Under the pieces are notes generated by a model that worked only from the letters and a program-made list of their open reading frames with translations, was not told where the DNA came from and made no database searches. The translations under genes and the position numbers were made by a program. A stretch of DNA of 64,000 nt from Chloroflexota bacterium (GTDB lineage Bacteria; Chloroflexota; Anaerolineae; Anaerolineales; Anaerolineaceae). Location: contig JAKAFP010000003.1 of NCBI GenBank assembly GCA_021825925.1, positions 427,151-491,150 of the forward strand, written 5' to 3'. Below, piece after piece: positions 43,932 to 53,057 of the stretch. Every line of letters starts with the position of its first letter. Position 1 is the stretch's first letter.

Positions 43932-45101
43932 CTAGGAGAGCCCAAGTGCTTTTAGGGGTTCAATCCTGACTGCGTAACGGGTGGAGACAAGCCCACTTAA
44001 GGGACCGATCAACAGTAAAGCGATGACGGCAATGGCGGTGGTGGTGCCATTGAAGACGATTGGCACGGTTGGAGGGAAGGAGAGTGAAAACAGGAAGGTG
44101 AGAAATCCGCCTATGGCTACTCCAACCATGGTAACCACCACAATTTGAAGTATTGAGGCCATGGCAACGATCGGGTTGGCCGTGCCGATGGCCTTGAGCA
44201 CGCCGATTTGGGCCACTTTCTGTAAGATTTGGATCTGGAAAAAGCCGCCGATCACCAACACACCAATGAAGAGTGTGAATCCGCCTTGCAGATTGAGAGT
44301 GCTTTGCTGGGCTGAATAACCGGGCAGCGCCTGAATAGCCTGTTTGAGAGTCGCTGTTTCAACATTGTTGACTTGCGACATAATGTTTGCGCTGACCTGA
44401 TCAATCGCATTGGGATCATTCAGTTTGACCAGAATGACATTGGCTACCGGGTTTGAATTGTTGATTTCAGCTTCGGACTTGGGTTTGATCCGGTCCCATG
44501 TATAAAAGGGTACAAAAACCGAGGGCTGCAGGGAATACTGCTGGCCATCCGAGATGCCCACGATGCGCAGCGTGTAAAACTCATCCTTGGTCCCCTGGGT
44601 AACACGCAGGGTTAGATCATCACCCACTTGCAACTTGCTGCGCAGGGCGGTGCTTCTGTCAATGATGACTTCGTTGGCCAGATCGGTGCCGAGCTGACGA
44701 CCTTGCACAACGGGCGGTTCACCGGTGTGGCCGGGTTGGATGCCAAGCAGGGCAACCTTGAGAGGTTCAGCATCTGCGGGCAGGATGATGGTCGCATTGG
44801 CTGTGCCAAGCATGCCCACATCAGCCACACCCTCCACGCGTCGGATGGCGGCCAAACGGTCCTTGCTGAGCCGGCTGGCAGCGATCAGGTAGTCCGACTT
44901 GGATTGATAGGTGATCAACTGCGCATCCAGCTTGGAAATATATTCGCGGTTGCCATTGCCCAGACCTTCACCCAGTGCGGCAATAAAGAGCACCAAGAGT
45001 GTGATGAGGGCGATCACCAGGCTCACCAGCAGAAAGCGGCTGCGGTTGCGCCATATTTCTTTGAGCGCCAAAAAGCCCGAAATTTCAATAATTTGTTTCA
45101 T
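43932..45101 (-). CDS. FtsX-like ABC permease, DevC type
   Basis: 389 aa. One helix lies near the N-terminus (about 21-41), followed by a large external domain (about 45-270) and three helices at the C-terminus (about 277-300, 322-345, 352-375). This is the MacB/FtsX topology. The ATG at 45101 has a GGGAAAA site. It begins 19 bases after the HlyD-like gene stops and ends 14 bases before the ATPase start. It works with both. Confidence 0.93.
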   Translation of the reverse strand: MKQIIEISGFLALKEIWRNRSRFLLVSLVIALITLLVLFIAALGEGLGNGNREYISKLDAQLITYQSKSDYLIAASRLSKDRLAAIRRVEGVADVGMLGTANATIILPADAEPLKVALLGIQPGHTGEPPVVQGRQLGTDLANEVIIDRSTALRSKLQVGDDLTLRVTQGTKDEFYTLRIVGISDGQQYSLQPSVFVPFYTWDRIKPKSEAEINNSNPVANVILVKLNDPNAIDQVSANIMSQVNNVETATLKQAIQALPGYSAQQSTLNLQGGFTLFIGVLVIGGFFQIQILQKVAQIGVLKAIGTANPIVAMASILQIVVVTMVGVAIGGFLTFLFSLSFPPTVPIVFNGTTTAIAVIALLLIGPLSGLVSTRYAVRIEPLKALGLS

Positions 45102-45120
45102 TGGGTTTTCCCGGCCCTTT

Positions 45121-46296
45121 CTACTTGAGGAACTCAACAGCACCAGTCATACCCCAGCGCATCAGAGGATCGGTTTGAGTCAGCAGGATGGTTACGGTGT
45201 AGGTGACGTCGCCGCGTTTTTCTTCAAACAATGAGTTGATGTAGGTGACTTCACCCTGCAGGGTTTTTTCAGGGAGAGCATCCAAAGTGACGTTTGCTTT
45301 TTGACCGGTGGTGATCGAGGTCACTTCGGTTTCGGTAAGGTTGTCGGTCTTGACCACCCAATTTGAATAGTCTGCAATGATCACGGCGGTTTCGCCTGCG
45401 GCCACTTTTTGTCCCGGCTGCAGGGTAAGGTCCACGACGGTGCCGGCAATGTTGGCAGTCAGGGTCAGTGCATCAATCTGGTTCTGTGCATTCACTACCG
45501 CGGAGTTGGCTGAATCCAGCCTGGCTTTGGCCATATCCAATTCGTTGGAATTAGCCCCGTTTTGAAGCTTTTCAAGCTGACGTTGGGCATCTTCATACTT
45601 GGCTTTGGCAACGGCCACTTCCGCGCTGGAGATGGAGAGATCCTGCGCGTTGGGTGGATTGATGTAGTTGTTCAGGTTGAGTTTCGCCTGTTCAAGATTC
45701 AGCCTGGCATTTGAGAGTGTACTGAGCGCCGCGGCTTTGAGGGGATCGGAATCAGGCGTTTCAGAATAATCGTTGTATTTCTCTTCTGCTGTTTTCACTT
45801 TATCTTCTGCCAGGGTTACGGCGGCGCGGGCGGCATTGATCACATCCTGATTGGTCTGGCGGGCCTGTCCCTGGATCACCTGGTTGGCGCTGACCTTGTC
45901 ATATTCCTTCTTGGTGTTGGCCACGGCCAATTGAGCTTGTGCGAGGGTGAGATCCTTCGAGCTTAGCAATTGGTCATAAGCCTGTTGGGCGGCGAGAGCT
46001 TCTGCCTGGGCATTTTCAAGTGCGAGTTTGGCAGCAGGTGAATCCTTCAGGCGCGCCAGCACCTGACCGGCTTTGACCACATCGCCATTATTTACCAATA
46101 CTTCTTCTATTTGACCAGAGACAGAAAAGGAGTGAGCCAGTGAATTGATCGGCTGTAAACTGCCTTCTGCGATCAAGGTTAGATTTTGTGCACTCACTGG
46201 AGTGGGTGTTGAATCTTGATTTGTTTTTGCCGAACAAGCGGTTAGAAACAAGGATGCTGCAACAATAAGTAAAACGATTACGGGTAATTTTTTCAT
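45121..46296 (-). CDS. HlyD/RND-type efflux adaptor lipoprotein
   Basis: 391 aa. The lipobox is LTAC (Cys21). A biotinyl-lipoyl-like half (VSGQIEEVLVNNGDVVKAGQ) is followed by a long alpha-helical hairpin (about 95-260), the second half with NIAGTVVDLTLQPGQKVAAG, and a beta-barrel end domain. The adaptor links the permease to the outside. A lipid anchor fits an envelope without a canonical outer-membrane route. GGAG precedes the ATG. It is the first transporter gene, preceded 23 bases upstream by the peroxiredoxin-like gene. Confidence 0.93.
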   Translation of the reverse strand: MKKLPVIVLLIVAASLFLTACSAKTNQDSTPTPVSAQNLTLIAEGSLQPINSLAHSFSVSGQIEEVLVNNGDVVKAGQVLARLKDSPAAKLALENAQAEALAAQQAYDQLLSSKDLTLAQAQLAVANTKKEYDKVSANQVIQGQARQTNQDVINAARAAVTLAEDKVKTAEEKYNDYSETPDSDPLKAAALSTLSNARLNLEQAKLNLNNYINPPNAQDLSISSAEVAVAKAKYEDAQRQLEKLQNGANSNELDMAKARLDSANSAVVNAQNQIDALTLTANIAGTVVDLTLQPGQKVAAGETAVIIADYSNWVVKTDNLTETEVTSITTGQKANVTLDALPEKTLQGEVTYINSLFEEKRGDVTYTVTILLTQTDPLMRWGMTGAVEFLK

Positions 46297-46319
46297 GTCA
46301 GTTCTCCAAACTCAGTTAA

Positions 46320-46925
46320 TTATTTGACGCCGCGACCGATGGGTTCTTCAAAAGATTTGTGCCAATCGGTGGAAAGGACCCCATTCAAGAACAGCTCCAA
46401 TGAGGGGTGATCGGCGATGTTGTCGTAGTAATAAGGAAGCAAGATCTTGCCGTTGGTGCCAACAATGAACGTACCCGACATCAGCATGGCATCCTGGCCT
46501 TCTGGCGGGGTTTCGACTTTATAGCCTTTTTTCTGGGATGCTCTGACAGCGGCCAATACCTTGAGGTTAAGGAATGTCTGACGTAGGGTGCCACGTTCCA
46601 GACCATAGGCTGCATAAGCTTTCTTTTCGGGATCGGCCAGGCAGAGCAGACCGGGGGCGAATTCATTGGCAAAGAGTGCAGTGGACTCGGGCGTTCCCTG
46701 GGTGATGACCACGATGGAAAGGCCGGCAGCGGATATGCGGTCGTGTGCCGCCACCAATTCGGCCAGCATTTCTTTGCATTGGGTGCAGCCAAAATGGCGG
46801 GTAAAGGCGATCACCAGGGGTTGTTTTACCCAAAGGCTTGAAAGCTGTACCTCCTGTTTGTGAATGTCTTGCAGTTTCAGGTCAGGAGCAGAGGCATTAA
46901 AATTGAGATGTTTTGTGTTCTTCAT
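46320..46925 (-). CDS. Peroxiredoxin-like (AhpC/TSA_2 type) protein
   Basis: 201 aa with a thioredoxin-like fold. The redox pair is in HFGCTQCKEMLAEL (Cys47 and Cys50), as in the PRXL2/AhpC-TSA_2 branch where CxxC replaces the usual single peroxidatic Cys. No signal peptide is present. It heads the operon with the HlyD-like adaptor (23-base gap), suggesting a role in oxidative or thiol stress linked to export. GGGAG precedes the ATG. Confidence 0.87.
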   Translation of the reverse strand: MKNTKHLNFNASAPDLKLQDIHKQEVQLSSLWVKQPLVIAFTRHFGCTQCKEMLAELVAAHDRISAAGLSIVVITQGTPESTALFANEFAPGLLCLADPEKKAYAAYGLERGTLRQTFLNLKVLAAVRASQKKGYKVETPPEGQDAMLMSGTFIVGTNGKILLPYYYDNIADHPSLELFLNGVLSTDWHKSFEEPIGRGVK

Positions 46926-47020
46926 GTTTCTCCCAAATTAAATCTTATTTATCGTAATTAAATAGTAACAGATTACAATCATTTACGCATTAGATGTATA
47001 AGGTTGGTAAGATGTTTTGA

Positions 47021-47344
47021 CTACTCGCGGCGAACGTAGGCGATGATCTTAACCCGGTCCTCACCGACTTCAAATTCAAAACCGCATTGTTTAACGGTTT
47101 TTACGATTTCAGCCAGGGTCGCGGATTCAGTTGTGCCTCTGGGTGATAATTCACACCACTCGATGGTTTTGTATTCCCCCAGACGAAAGTGATAGGTCCA
47201 ATCAGCGTCCCAGCCAGTGGGAGGGTAGAGATACCCGTTGGTGGCCATGGTCCGCCAGTAGGGTGCCTTTATCCCCAAAGCAGACATGGCTTTTTGGAGT
47301 TCGTTCCATTTGGTGTTGTTGGCAAGACCAATGAGTAGAGACAT
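47021..47344 (-). CDS. Hypothetical protein, 107 aa
   Basis: A small soluble protein with many Trp and Tyr residues (ATNGYLYPPTGWDADWTYHFRLGE) and a C-terminal beta strand pair. No family is recognised. GGAATA precedes the ATG. It is divergent from the lipoprotein gene at 47451; the 106-base region between is AT-rich, with no clear promoter that I can name. Confidence 0.72.
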   Translation of the reverse strand: MSLLIGLANNTKWNELQKAMSALGIKAPYWRTMATNGYLYPPTGWDADWTYHFRLGEYKTIEWCELSPRGTTESATLAEIVKTVKQCGFEFEVGEDRVKIIAYVRRE

Positions 47345-47450
47345 TATTCCTTTGCATTTCGCATTGATTTATTTGTTCGATTGTTGTTAAATCATTATAT
47401 TCAGATTGTGAGATTGATTACTTTTTTATAGCTGGAGTCAGGAGGGGTTA

Positions 47451-48863
47451 ATGTTTAAAAAGAGTCGGATATTGGTTTTATGTGGTTTGATGGTTTTATT
47501 GATGGCGTGTAACTGCAACCTCCTCAATCTTATTAAAGGGGCAGTTACTGGTTCCGGAGAGGACAGTGCGAATGGTGGAGGCACTTCACCTTTTTCATTA
47601 GGAAGCAACGACAACCAAACACAAAATGGAAAGAAGTTTGATGGTGAATTAAAGATTATTGACCAGGTCTTTGCCGTAAAAAAAGATGTGCTTAGTTTTG
47701 CCATTTTGGTTGAAAACACCAGTTCGAAACTCACTGTAAGCGAATTTACTCAAACCGGAAATGTTAAAGATTCTGCCGGGGCAGATGTCCCACTGTTAAA
47801 TCTTGATAACGGGAATACGAAATCTTTGGATGTCATCACCAGTATCTTCCCGAATCAAAAAGGATTAATTTGTATGAACTATGAGATTCCAGAGGGAACC
47901 TCGGTTGGGGATGTGTCTTTTTCATTTGCCGATATCAAAGCTGTTGACGTTGGTTTGGAAAACCCCATAAAGGCGGATGGTATTGGTTTGGGCAGCGATG
48001 ACGAAGAAGTTTATTTCGATGACAATGGTGTTATCACCGCAACTGTCACCAATTCTTCCAGTTTGGATGTTGTTTTCCCTCAATTTCAGGCGGGTGTTTA
48101 CGATGCTGCTGGAGACCTGATCGGCTGCGGGTCACAATTCGACTCGGTAATGTTCCTTAAAGCAGGTTTTTCGCTGCCAATTGAGTTTCCTGTATGGACC
48201 AATGGCCAGTCTTCATCTGCGGTCGAGGTATACGCCACCCCACGTTTTAACCAAGGAAAAATTTACACCGATGCAGAACCCATCCAAATTTCAGACGTTG
48301 GCTTCATTCAGGAGGGTATCTATGTGTACCCTGTTTACAAATTAACCAACACCCTTACCGACAAAGCCATCACGCGTTTCCTGGTAAATCAAATTGCTTA
48401 TGATCAAAATAATCAGGTGCTATTGGTCTCATCCTTTGGCACGGATGGAATTCCACCCCAAATGTCGGTCGGCCCTTATCATGATCAGATGGGCCAGGTG
48501 GGAGAATCTGTAGTATCGAGGCTTGAAGTGCAGGTGCATACAACTGAAGTAAAAGAGCCGAAGACACCCATTACTGCTGATTCGGTGGTTTTCAGCCCTG
48601 GGGTTTTCGTGCCCGGTGACTATAAGATCACCACCACAGCCACGAATAACACGGACGCGGCATTAAGTGGGGCAGTTCAGGCTGCCTGTATTGACGCATC
48701 AGGAAAAGTCACAGGTTTGGCACAATCCTTTTTTGACCTGCCCCCCAAGTCTGATACTCCCCTTGAACTTTCGGGTGGGTATGTAGGGTTCTATGAAACA
48801 GGCCCGAACTGCAGCCCTGAAGATAAGATTGAATTCAACTTGTTGAAAATATACGAATGGTAA
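47451..48863 (+). CDS. Large beta-rich lipoprotein, 470 aa
   Basis: The signal peptide ends in lipobox LLMAC (Cys20). The mature protein is Asp/Gly/Ser-rich with many predicted beta strands, arranged like three or more Ig-like or FxLD-type domains (repeated phrases such as TVTNSSSLDVVFPQFQAGVY and TATNNTDAALSGAVQAACID). It resembles surface proteins with FN3/Ig modules, but I do not name the family. GGAGG precedes the ATG. A terminator with A7/T8 tracts follows. Confidence 0.85.
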   Translation: MFKKSRILVLCGLMVLLMACNCNLLNLIKGAVTGSGEDSANGGGTSPFSLGSNDNQTQNGKKFDGELKIIDQVFAVKKDVLSFAILVENTSSKLTVSEFTQTGNVKDSAGADVPLLNLDNGNTKSLDVITSIFPNQKGLICMNYEIPEGTSVGDVSFSFADIKAVDVGLENPIKADGIGLGSDDEEVYFDDNGVITATVTNSSSLDVVFPQFQAGVYDAAGDLIGCGSQFDSVMFLKAGFSLPIEFPVWTNGQSSSAVEVYATPRFNQGKIYTDAEPIQISDVGFIQEGIYVYPVYKLTNTLTDKAITRFLVNQIAYDQNNQVLLVSSFGTDGIPPQMSVGPYHDQMGQVGESVVSRLEVQVHTTEVKEPKTPITADSVVFSPGVFVPGDYKITTTATNNTDAALSGAVQAACIDASGKVTGLAQSFFDLPPKSDTPLELSGGYVGFYETGPNCSPEDKIEFNLLKIYEW

Positions 48864-48876
48864 CCTGTTAAAGCAC

Positions 48877-48914
48877 AAAAAAAGAGCGAGGAGAATTTCC
48901 TCGCTCTTTTTTTT
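48877..48914. terminator. Bidirectional terminator between lipoprotein and ABC operon
   Basis: A 9-bp stem (48884-48892 with 48898-48906) flanked by seven A and eight T, so strong in both directions. Confidence 0.95.
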
Positions 48915-48915
48915 A

Positions 48916-49815
48916 CTAAAGGGTGTCTATGGATTGTCCTGCGTTTTTCATCAGCCAGACATAGCCATCTTCCAGGCCGGGTTGGACGGGCTGCGCGTCG
49001 GGGTAATCCGCGGCGCTTTCGCCAACCATGCGATATTGGGTGCCTTCGGCCAGATGCAGCATCGAGACGATGGTCAGCCCGTGATCGGGTTTTTCCATAG
49101 CGGAGGAGGTCAAGGTCCAGACATGACCTGCGGCTGCCTGGGTTAACTCAGCCGGGCTGCCGCGGAAGATGACCTGACCGCGGGCGATGACAGCCAGGTC
49201 GCGGCAAGTCTGCCCGATGTCTTCAACGATGTGGGTTGATAAAAGCACTGTTCGGTTGGCTGCCAGGTTCACCAGCAGATTGCGAAAGCGGATGCGCTCT
49301 TCGGGGTCAAGACCGGCGGTGGGTTCATCCACGATCAGCAGCTTGGGGTCGTTGACCAACGCCTGAGCAATGCCCACCCGGCGTTTCATACCCCCGGAAA
49401 ACCCCTTGATCTTGCGGTTGGCGTTGTCGCTCAACCCCACCATATTCAACACTGTTTCAACACGCTCACGGCGTTCGGCGGGGTTTTCCAGCCCCTTCAA
49501 GATGGCCATGTAATCCACGAATTGGGCGGCGGTCAGCTCCGGGTACATTCCCAGCTCCTGCGGCAGGTAGCCGAGCATTTTCTTAACATCCATCTTGCCG
49601 GCTTCGGTGTTGACGTCAAATCCGCCGACATTGACCGATCCGCTGGTGGCGTTGACGATGCCAGCCAGGATGCGCATGAGGGTGGTCTTGCCTGCCCCGT
49701 TCGGTCCAAGCAGGCCAAACATACCCTGGCCGATGACCAGATTGAGTCCGTTGAGTGCCTGTACGGTTTTGGCGCCGGCGCCATAGGTTTTTGAGAGTGC
49801 ATCAATTTTGATCAT
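48916..49815 (-). CDS. ABC-2 type transporter ATPase
   Basis: 299-aa ATPase of the drug/antibiotic exporter type. Motifs: Walker A GPNGAGKTT (about residues 36-44), signature FSGGMKRRVGIAQA, Walker B LLIVDEPTAGLDPEER and H-loop LSTHIVED. A C-terminal extension of about 80 residues follows. The ATG at 49815 has an AGGAT site. It is the last gene of the ECF-sigma operon, pairing with the permeases at 49829, 50501 and 51354. The substrate is unknown. Confidence 0.93.
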   Translation of the reverse strand: MIKIDALSKTYGAGAKTVQALNGLNLVIGQGMFGLLGPNGAGKTTLMRILAGIVNATSGSVNVGGFDVNTEAGKMDVKKMLGYLPQELGMYPELTAAQFVDYMAILKGLENPAERRERVETVLNMVGLSDNANRKIKGFSGGMKRRVGIAQALVNDPKLLIVDEPTAGLDPEERIRFRNLLVNLAANRTVLLSTHIVEDIGQTCRDLAVIARGQVIFRGSPAELTQAAAGHVWTLTSSAMEKPDHGLTIVSMLHLAEGTQYRMVGESAADYPDAQPVQPGLEDGYVWLMKNAGQSIDTL

Positions 49816-49828
49816 GAGATATCCTTTT

Positions 49829-50491
49829 CTATATGTAGCGTTCCTGGCGGCGAAGCAGCGCCATTGAAGAGAGTAAAAGTGCAAGTGAAAGCACAAAGAG
49901 AGAGATATGGTTGGCCATGAGGTCGGGATGGTTCGCCATCAAAGCGCCCATGAAGACCAGGAAGTATTTACCAAAGTTTTCAGCAAACCATCCGCGCGCG
50001 ATCAGTTCCACCAGCCAGACCATGCCCACCATCAATGCGCCGATGGTCGAATTGGCAGCCAGCAGCGAGCAGGTGCAGCCGAGCATCATCAGCGACAGGG
50101 TGGGGATGATCCAGGCCAGTTGCACGTGCCAGATGCTGTGAAATTCGGTAAAATTTCCGCCCAGCAGAACGAAAATCAGTTGAAAGAGCAGGGCGAGAAC
50201 TGCCTGCGAGACGAAGATGAGTCCCAGGCGCTCGAGCAGGGTTCGGGCTGCTGAGATCGGCGTGGCAAAGCGCAATTCCAGGGCGGGATCTTCAAGGACG
50301 GCATAAGCTCCGAGGATGCCGCTCAAGAGGGGCAGCGCAGCTCCCAGATAGATTTTGGAAAGGTTCATAAACTGGGGGGTATTCATCATGATGAGACTCA
50401 TCACAACGAATAATCCAAAGAAAGCCAGGGGAAGATAAAACTGGTCCAGTTTGTAAGTCAAGAGTGCGTAACGCAGCGAAAAGCGTTTCAT
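49829..50491 (-). CDS. ABC-2 permease subunit, 220 aa
   Basis: Six hydrophobic helices with short loops (for example LPLAFFGLFVVMSLIMMN and LIFVSQAVLALLFQLIFVLL). A member of the ABC-2 membrane family by context rather than by a sharp motif. It lies between the ATPase gene (13 bases on) and the larger permease gene (9 bases before it). It probably forms part of the transport channel. Confidence 0.82.
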   Translation of the reverse strand: MKRFSLRYALLTYKLDQFYLPLAFFGLFVVMSLIMMNTPQFMNLSKIYLGAALPLLSGILGAYAVLEDPALELRFATPISAARTLLERLGLIFVSQAVLALLFQLIFVLLGGNFTEFHSIWHVQLAWIIPTLSLMMLGCTCSLLAANSTIGALMVGMVWLVELIARGWFAENFGKYFLVFMGALMANHPDLMANHISLFVLSLALLLSSMALLRRQERYI

Positions 50492-50500
50492 TTTATTATC

Positions 50501-51286
50501 CTAAGCGCGACGGGTTTGTCGGCGCAGTATCAGAGTGGTGACCACCAATACTGCAACTATGATGGAAAACAGGATGACCAGGTTCCAGACCGCCTGAGCG
50601 GTGGTGATCACAGGTTGGTTGAATTTGGAAAAGAACTCAGGGTAGCCGTGGAAAAAACCATATTGAGCATATTTTCCAGAAGGAACCAGCAGGGTTCCAC
50701 TGATGGTAGGGAATACATCCGGGCTCAGGTAATTGCCCCAGAACCAATAGCCCACAAAGAGCACCTGGTAAACCCGCACCGGCATGAAAAGCGGACAGGC
50801 GATCGAAAAAGCCACCACAAAGGCAAAGGCAGTGCCACCCATGACGAGAAAAACCACCGGCATGATGGCAAGAAAGAGCGGTGAAACACCCCTGGCCACG
50901 TAGTAACCGGCATAAGCCATGACATAGATAAACATGGGGGTGATCACAGCAGCCCAAACACCGATGTATTTTGCCAGTAGATAAAGAAATTGTCCGATGG
51001 GTGAACTGCGCTGCAGCTCACGCACACCCAAACGATAATCCCGCTGCAGACGGTCCGCAGCCAGGATGCCGCCCAGCAAAACCATGAACATGTTGGTATA
51101 GAACACGATCATGGCGGCATGCTGCCACATTTCGGTCACTGTGGCGGGCAGCCCTTCGCCCACTTCTGATGGGGCAAAAACTGTGATGGAATAGAAAACG
51201 TAAAGTACGGCGTATGCGATCCACATGCCCGGCCGTTTGACGGCCATTTTGAATTCGTGGCGCATGACGCCAAAAAATTGAGACAT
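50501..51286 (-). CDS. ABC-2 permease, copy A (261 aa)
   Basis: About six membrane helices. The N-terminus MSQFFGVMRHEFKMAVKRPG is nearly identical to that of copy B at 51354-52139, and both proteins align end to end (PVRVYQVLFVGYWFWGNYL, ISGTLLVPSGKY), so this is a tandem duplication. The ATG at 51286 has GGAGG upstream; a longer frame to 51334 lacks support. It probably heterodimerises with copy B, with the 49829 subunit as a third membrane part. Confidence 0.9.
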   Translation of the reverse strand: MSQFFGVMRHEFKMAVKRPGMWIAYAVLYVFYSITVFAPSEVGEGLPATVTEMWQHAAMIVFYTNMFMVLLGGILAADRLQRDYRLGVRELQRSSPIGQFLYLLAKYIGVWAAVITPMFIYVMAYAGYYVARGVSPLFLAIMPVVFLVMGGTAFAFVVAFSIACPLFMPVRVYQVLFVGYWFWGNYLSPDVFPTISGTLLVPSGKYAQYGFFHGYPEFFSKFNQPVITTAQAVWNLVILFSIIVAVLVVTTLILRRQTRRA

Positions 51287-51353
51287 AGTTCCTCCAGGGC
51301 AAAAAGCCCTTAACTGTAATTTAAAGACCAGCAACGCGGTTTAAGAATCAACC

Positions 51354-52139
51354 TCAAGAACGCTGCACCTTGCGGCGCAAGATAAACCTGGTGGCGACCA
51401 ACACCAACACGACAATACCGAAAAGCAGCAGCAAATTGAGAACCGCTTCCAGGCGCGCCTGGGATAAAGGGATGATATTTGTGACCATGGATGACATTCC
51501 GCCAAAAAAGCCGAACAAAACATATTTTCCGCTTGGAACCAGCAATGTTCCGCTGATGGTTGGAAAGGCACTCGGGTTGAGGTAGTTCCCCCAAAACCAA
51601 TATCCAATAAAAAGCACCTGATAGACACGCACCGGTATGAACATTGGACAGGCCAGCGAAAAAGCGACGACAAAGGCATAGGCAGGGAGAGCAATGGCGG
51701 CAAATGCCACCAGGATAATTCCTGCAAAAAGGATGGGGGCTCCGACAACGACCACGATCAAGGCCAGGACCAGGATATAGATAAACATGGGGGTAATAAC
51801 CGCTGACAGAACAGCGAAGTATTTTGCCAGGATATAGGTGGATAACTTTAGCGGCGAGCTTTGCTGCAGTTCACGCACTCCAAGGCGAAAGTCGCGTGTC
51901 ATGCGGTCGGCCGACAAAATTCCGCCGAGCAGCACCATACCCATGTTGAGGATGAACATGGTTTCACCTGCCGTATTCAACATTTCAGATATCGTAATGT
52001 TGGAGATACTTTTGGATGAGTCAAACTGGATCACGGAAAAGCCGTAAAAAATGTAAAGCAGGCCATAAGCAACCCACATGCCCGGCCGTTTGACGGCCAT
52101 TTTGAATTCGTGGCGCAAGACGCCAAAAAATTGAGACAT
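51354..52139 (-). CDS. ABC-2 permease, copy B (261 aa)
   Basis: Paralogue of copy A, with the same helix layout and the shared MSQFFGVLRHEFKMAVKRPG start. Differences lie mainly in the first external loop (IQFDSSKSISNITISEML here against FAPSEVGEGLPATVTEM in copy A). The DNA of the first 60 bases is almost the same in both, so the duplication is recent or under gene conversion. GGAGG precedes the ATG. It follows the anti-sigma gene by 33 bases. Confidence 0.9.
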   Translation of the reverse strand: MSQFFGVLRHEFKMAVKRPGMWVAYGLLYIFYGFSVIQFDSSKSISNITISEMLNTAGETMFILNMGMVLLGGILSADRMTRDFRLGVRELQQSSPLKLSTYILAKYFAVLSAVITPMFIYILVLALIVVVVGAPILFAGIILVAFAAIALPAYAFVVAFSLACPMFIPVRVYQVLFIGYWFWGNYLNPSAFPTISGTLLVPSGKYVLFGFFGGMSSMVTNIIPLSQARLEAVLNLLLLFGIVVLVLVATRFILRRKVQRS

Positions 52140-52172
52140 GGTTCCTCCAAAGACCCGAAGGTCTCACTTTAG

Positions 52173-53057
52173 TCATTGAATGGATGAAGAAAGGTGCATT
52201 ACAGGACGGTTGGCTGACCACAAGGCGGCCAATGCTAACAAGAAAGCCAGTCCAACCAGGAGCAGCGGTTCATGCCAGAAGTTTTTGTAAGCTGACAGGA
52301 AATTGCTCCAAACGGGTGAAGGCATCCAGATGCTGATGGTTTTAAAGGAGATGTATTGAGCCAGCCACAGGCCGTAAGTCACGCCAATGGCGACGCCGGT
52401 TCCGCACCAGACGGAAAGCAGCAGTGCCAACGAAGAGAGAAAGGCCAGTGGCCCGACCCAGCCGAGAATGATGGAGCCCAGCATATCAGGTTTGACAAAG
52501 AGCAGCAGCCCAAGTGAAGCGATCAGACCCAACAACAGGTTGTAGCAAGACATGATGCTCATGCGCGCCAACAGGATCTTCCAGGGGGAAGTGGCGGTGG
52601 AGCGGGTCAGTTCATTGGCCGGATCGTGATCAGGACCGTAAAGCATGGCCAGGGTGGAGGCTGCCATCATGGGAGAAAGCAGGTAGACCACCATATCCCT
52701 TTTAGCAACCACGGCCACCAACACGCCGATCAACATCACCATGGCGGAGACAGGCCACAGTTCGGATTGGATCAGGTAGGCCTGGGCTTTGACAAGCTGC
52801 CAGGATTGACGCAACGCAGCGGCCAGGGGATTGGGCGTGTGGATTTTGCTTAGCGCCTGCGCCGGGATACCAACAGGGAGGGCGATGGTTGCGTTGGAGG
52901 TTTCGATCTCATTGGAAACAGCCCGCCACATGGCCAGCTCGGATTGACACTCCAGACAGTCCCTCAAATGCTCATCCATTTCGCGTTTCTGCAGGGGAGT
53001 GCACCCACCGGCAGCGTAGAAAGGCAGCAGTTCTTCAAACTCAGTATGTTCTTTCAT
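52173..53057 (-). CDS. Anti-sigma factor-like membrane protein with ZAS motif
   Basis: 294 aa. The N-terminal 45 residues carry a zinc-type anti-sigma signature, CTPLQKREMDEHLRDCLECQ, with the His-x3-Cys-x2-Cys arrangement. The rest has five to six membrane helices, like the ABC-2-type permease domains found in some regulatory membrane proteins. Its ATG overlaps the stop of the sigma gene (ATGA), a strong sign of paired expression and of a binding partner. It would hold the sigma factor until a signal comes. The ATG at 53057 has GGAGG seven bases upstream. Confidence 0.9.
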   Translation of the reverse strand: MKEHTEFEELLPFYAAGGCTPLQKREMDEHLRDCLECQSELAMWRAVSNEIETSNATIALPVGIPAQALSKIHTPNPLAAALRQSWQLVKAQAYLIQSELWPVSAMVMLIGVLVAVVAKRDMVVYLLSPMMAASTLAMLYGPDHDPANELTRSTATSPWKILLARMSIMSCYNLLLGLIASLGLLLFVKPDMLGSIILGWVGPLAFLSSLALLLSVWCGTGVAIGVTYGLWLAQYISFKTISIWMPSPVWSNFLSAYKNFWHEPLLLVGLAFLLALAALWSANRPVMHLSSSIQ

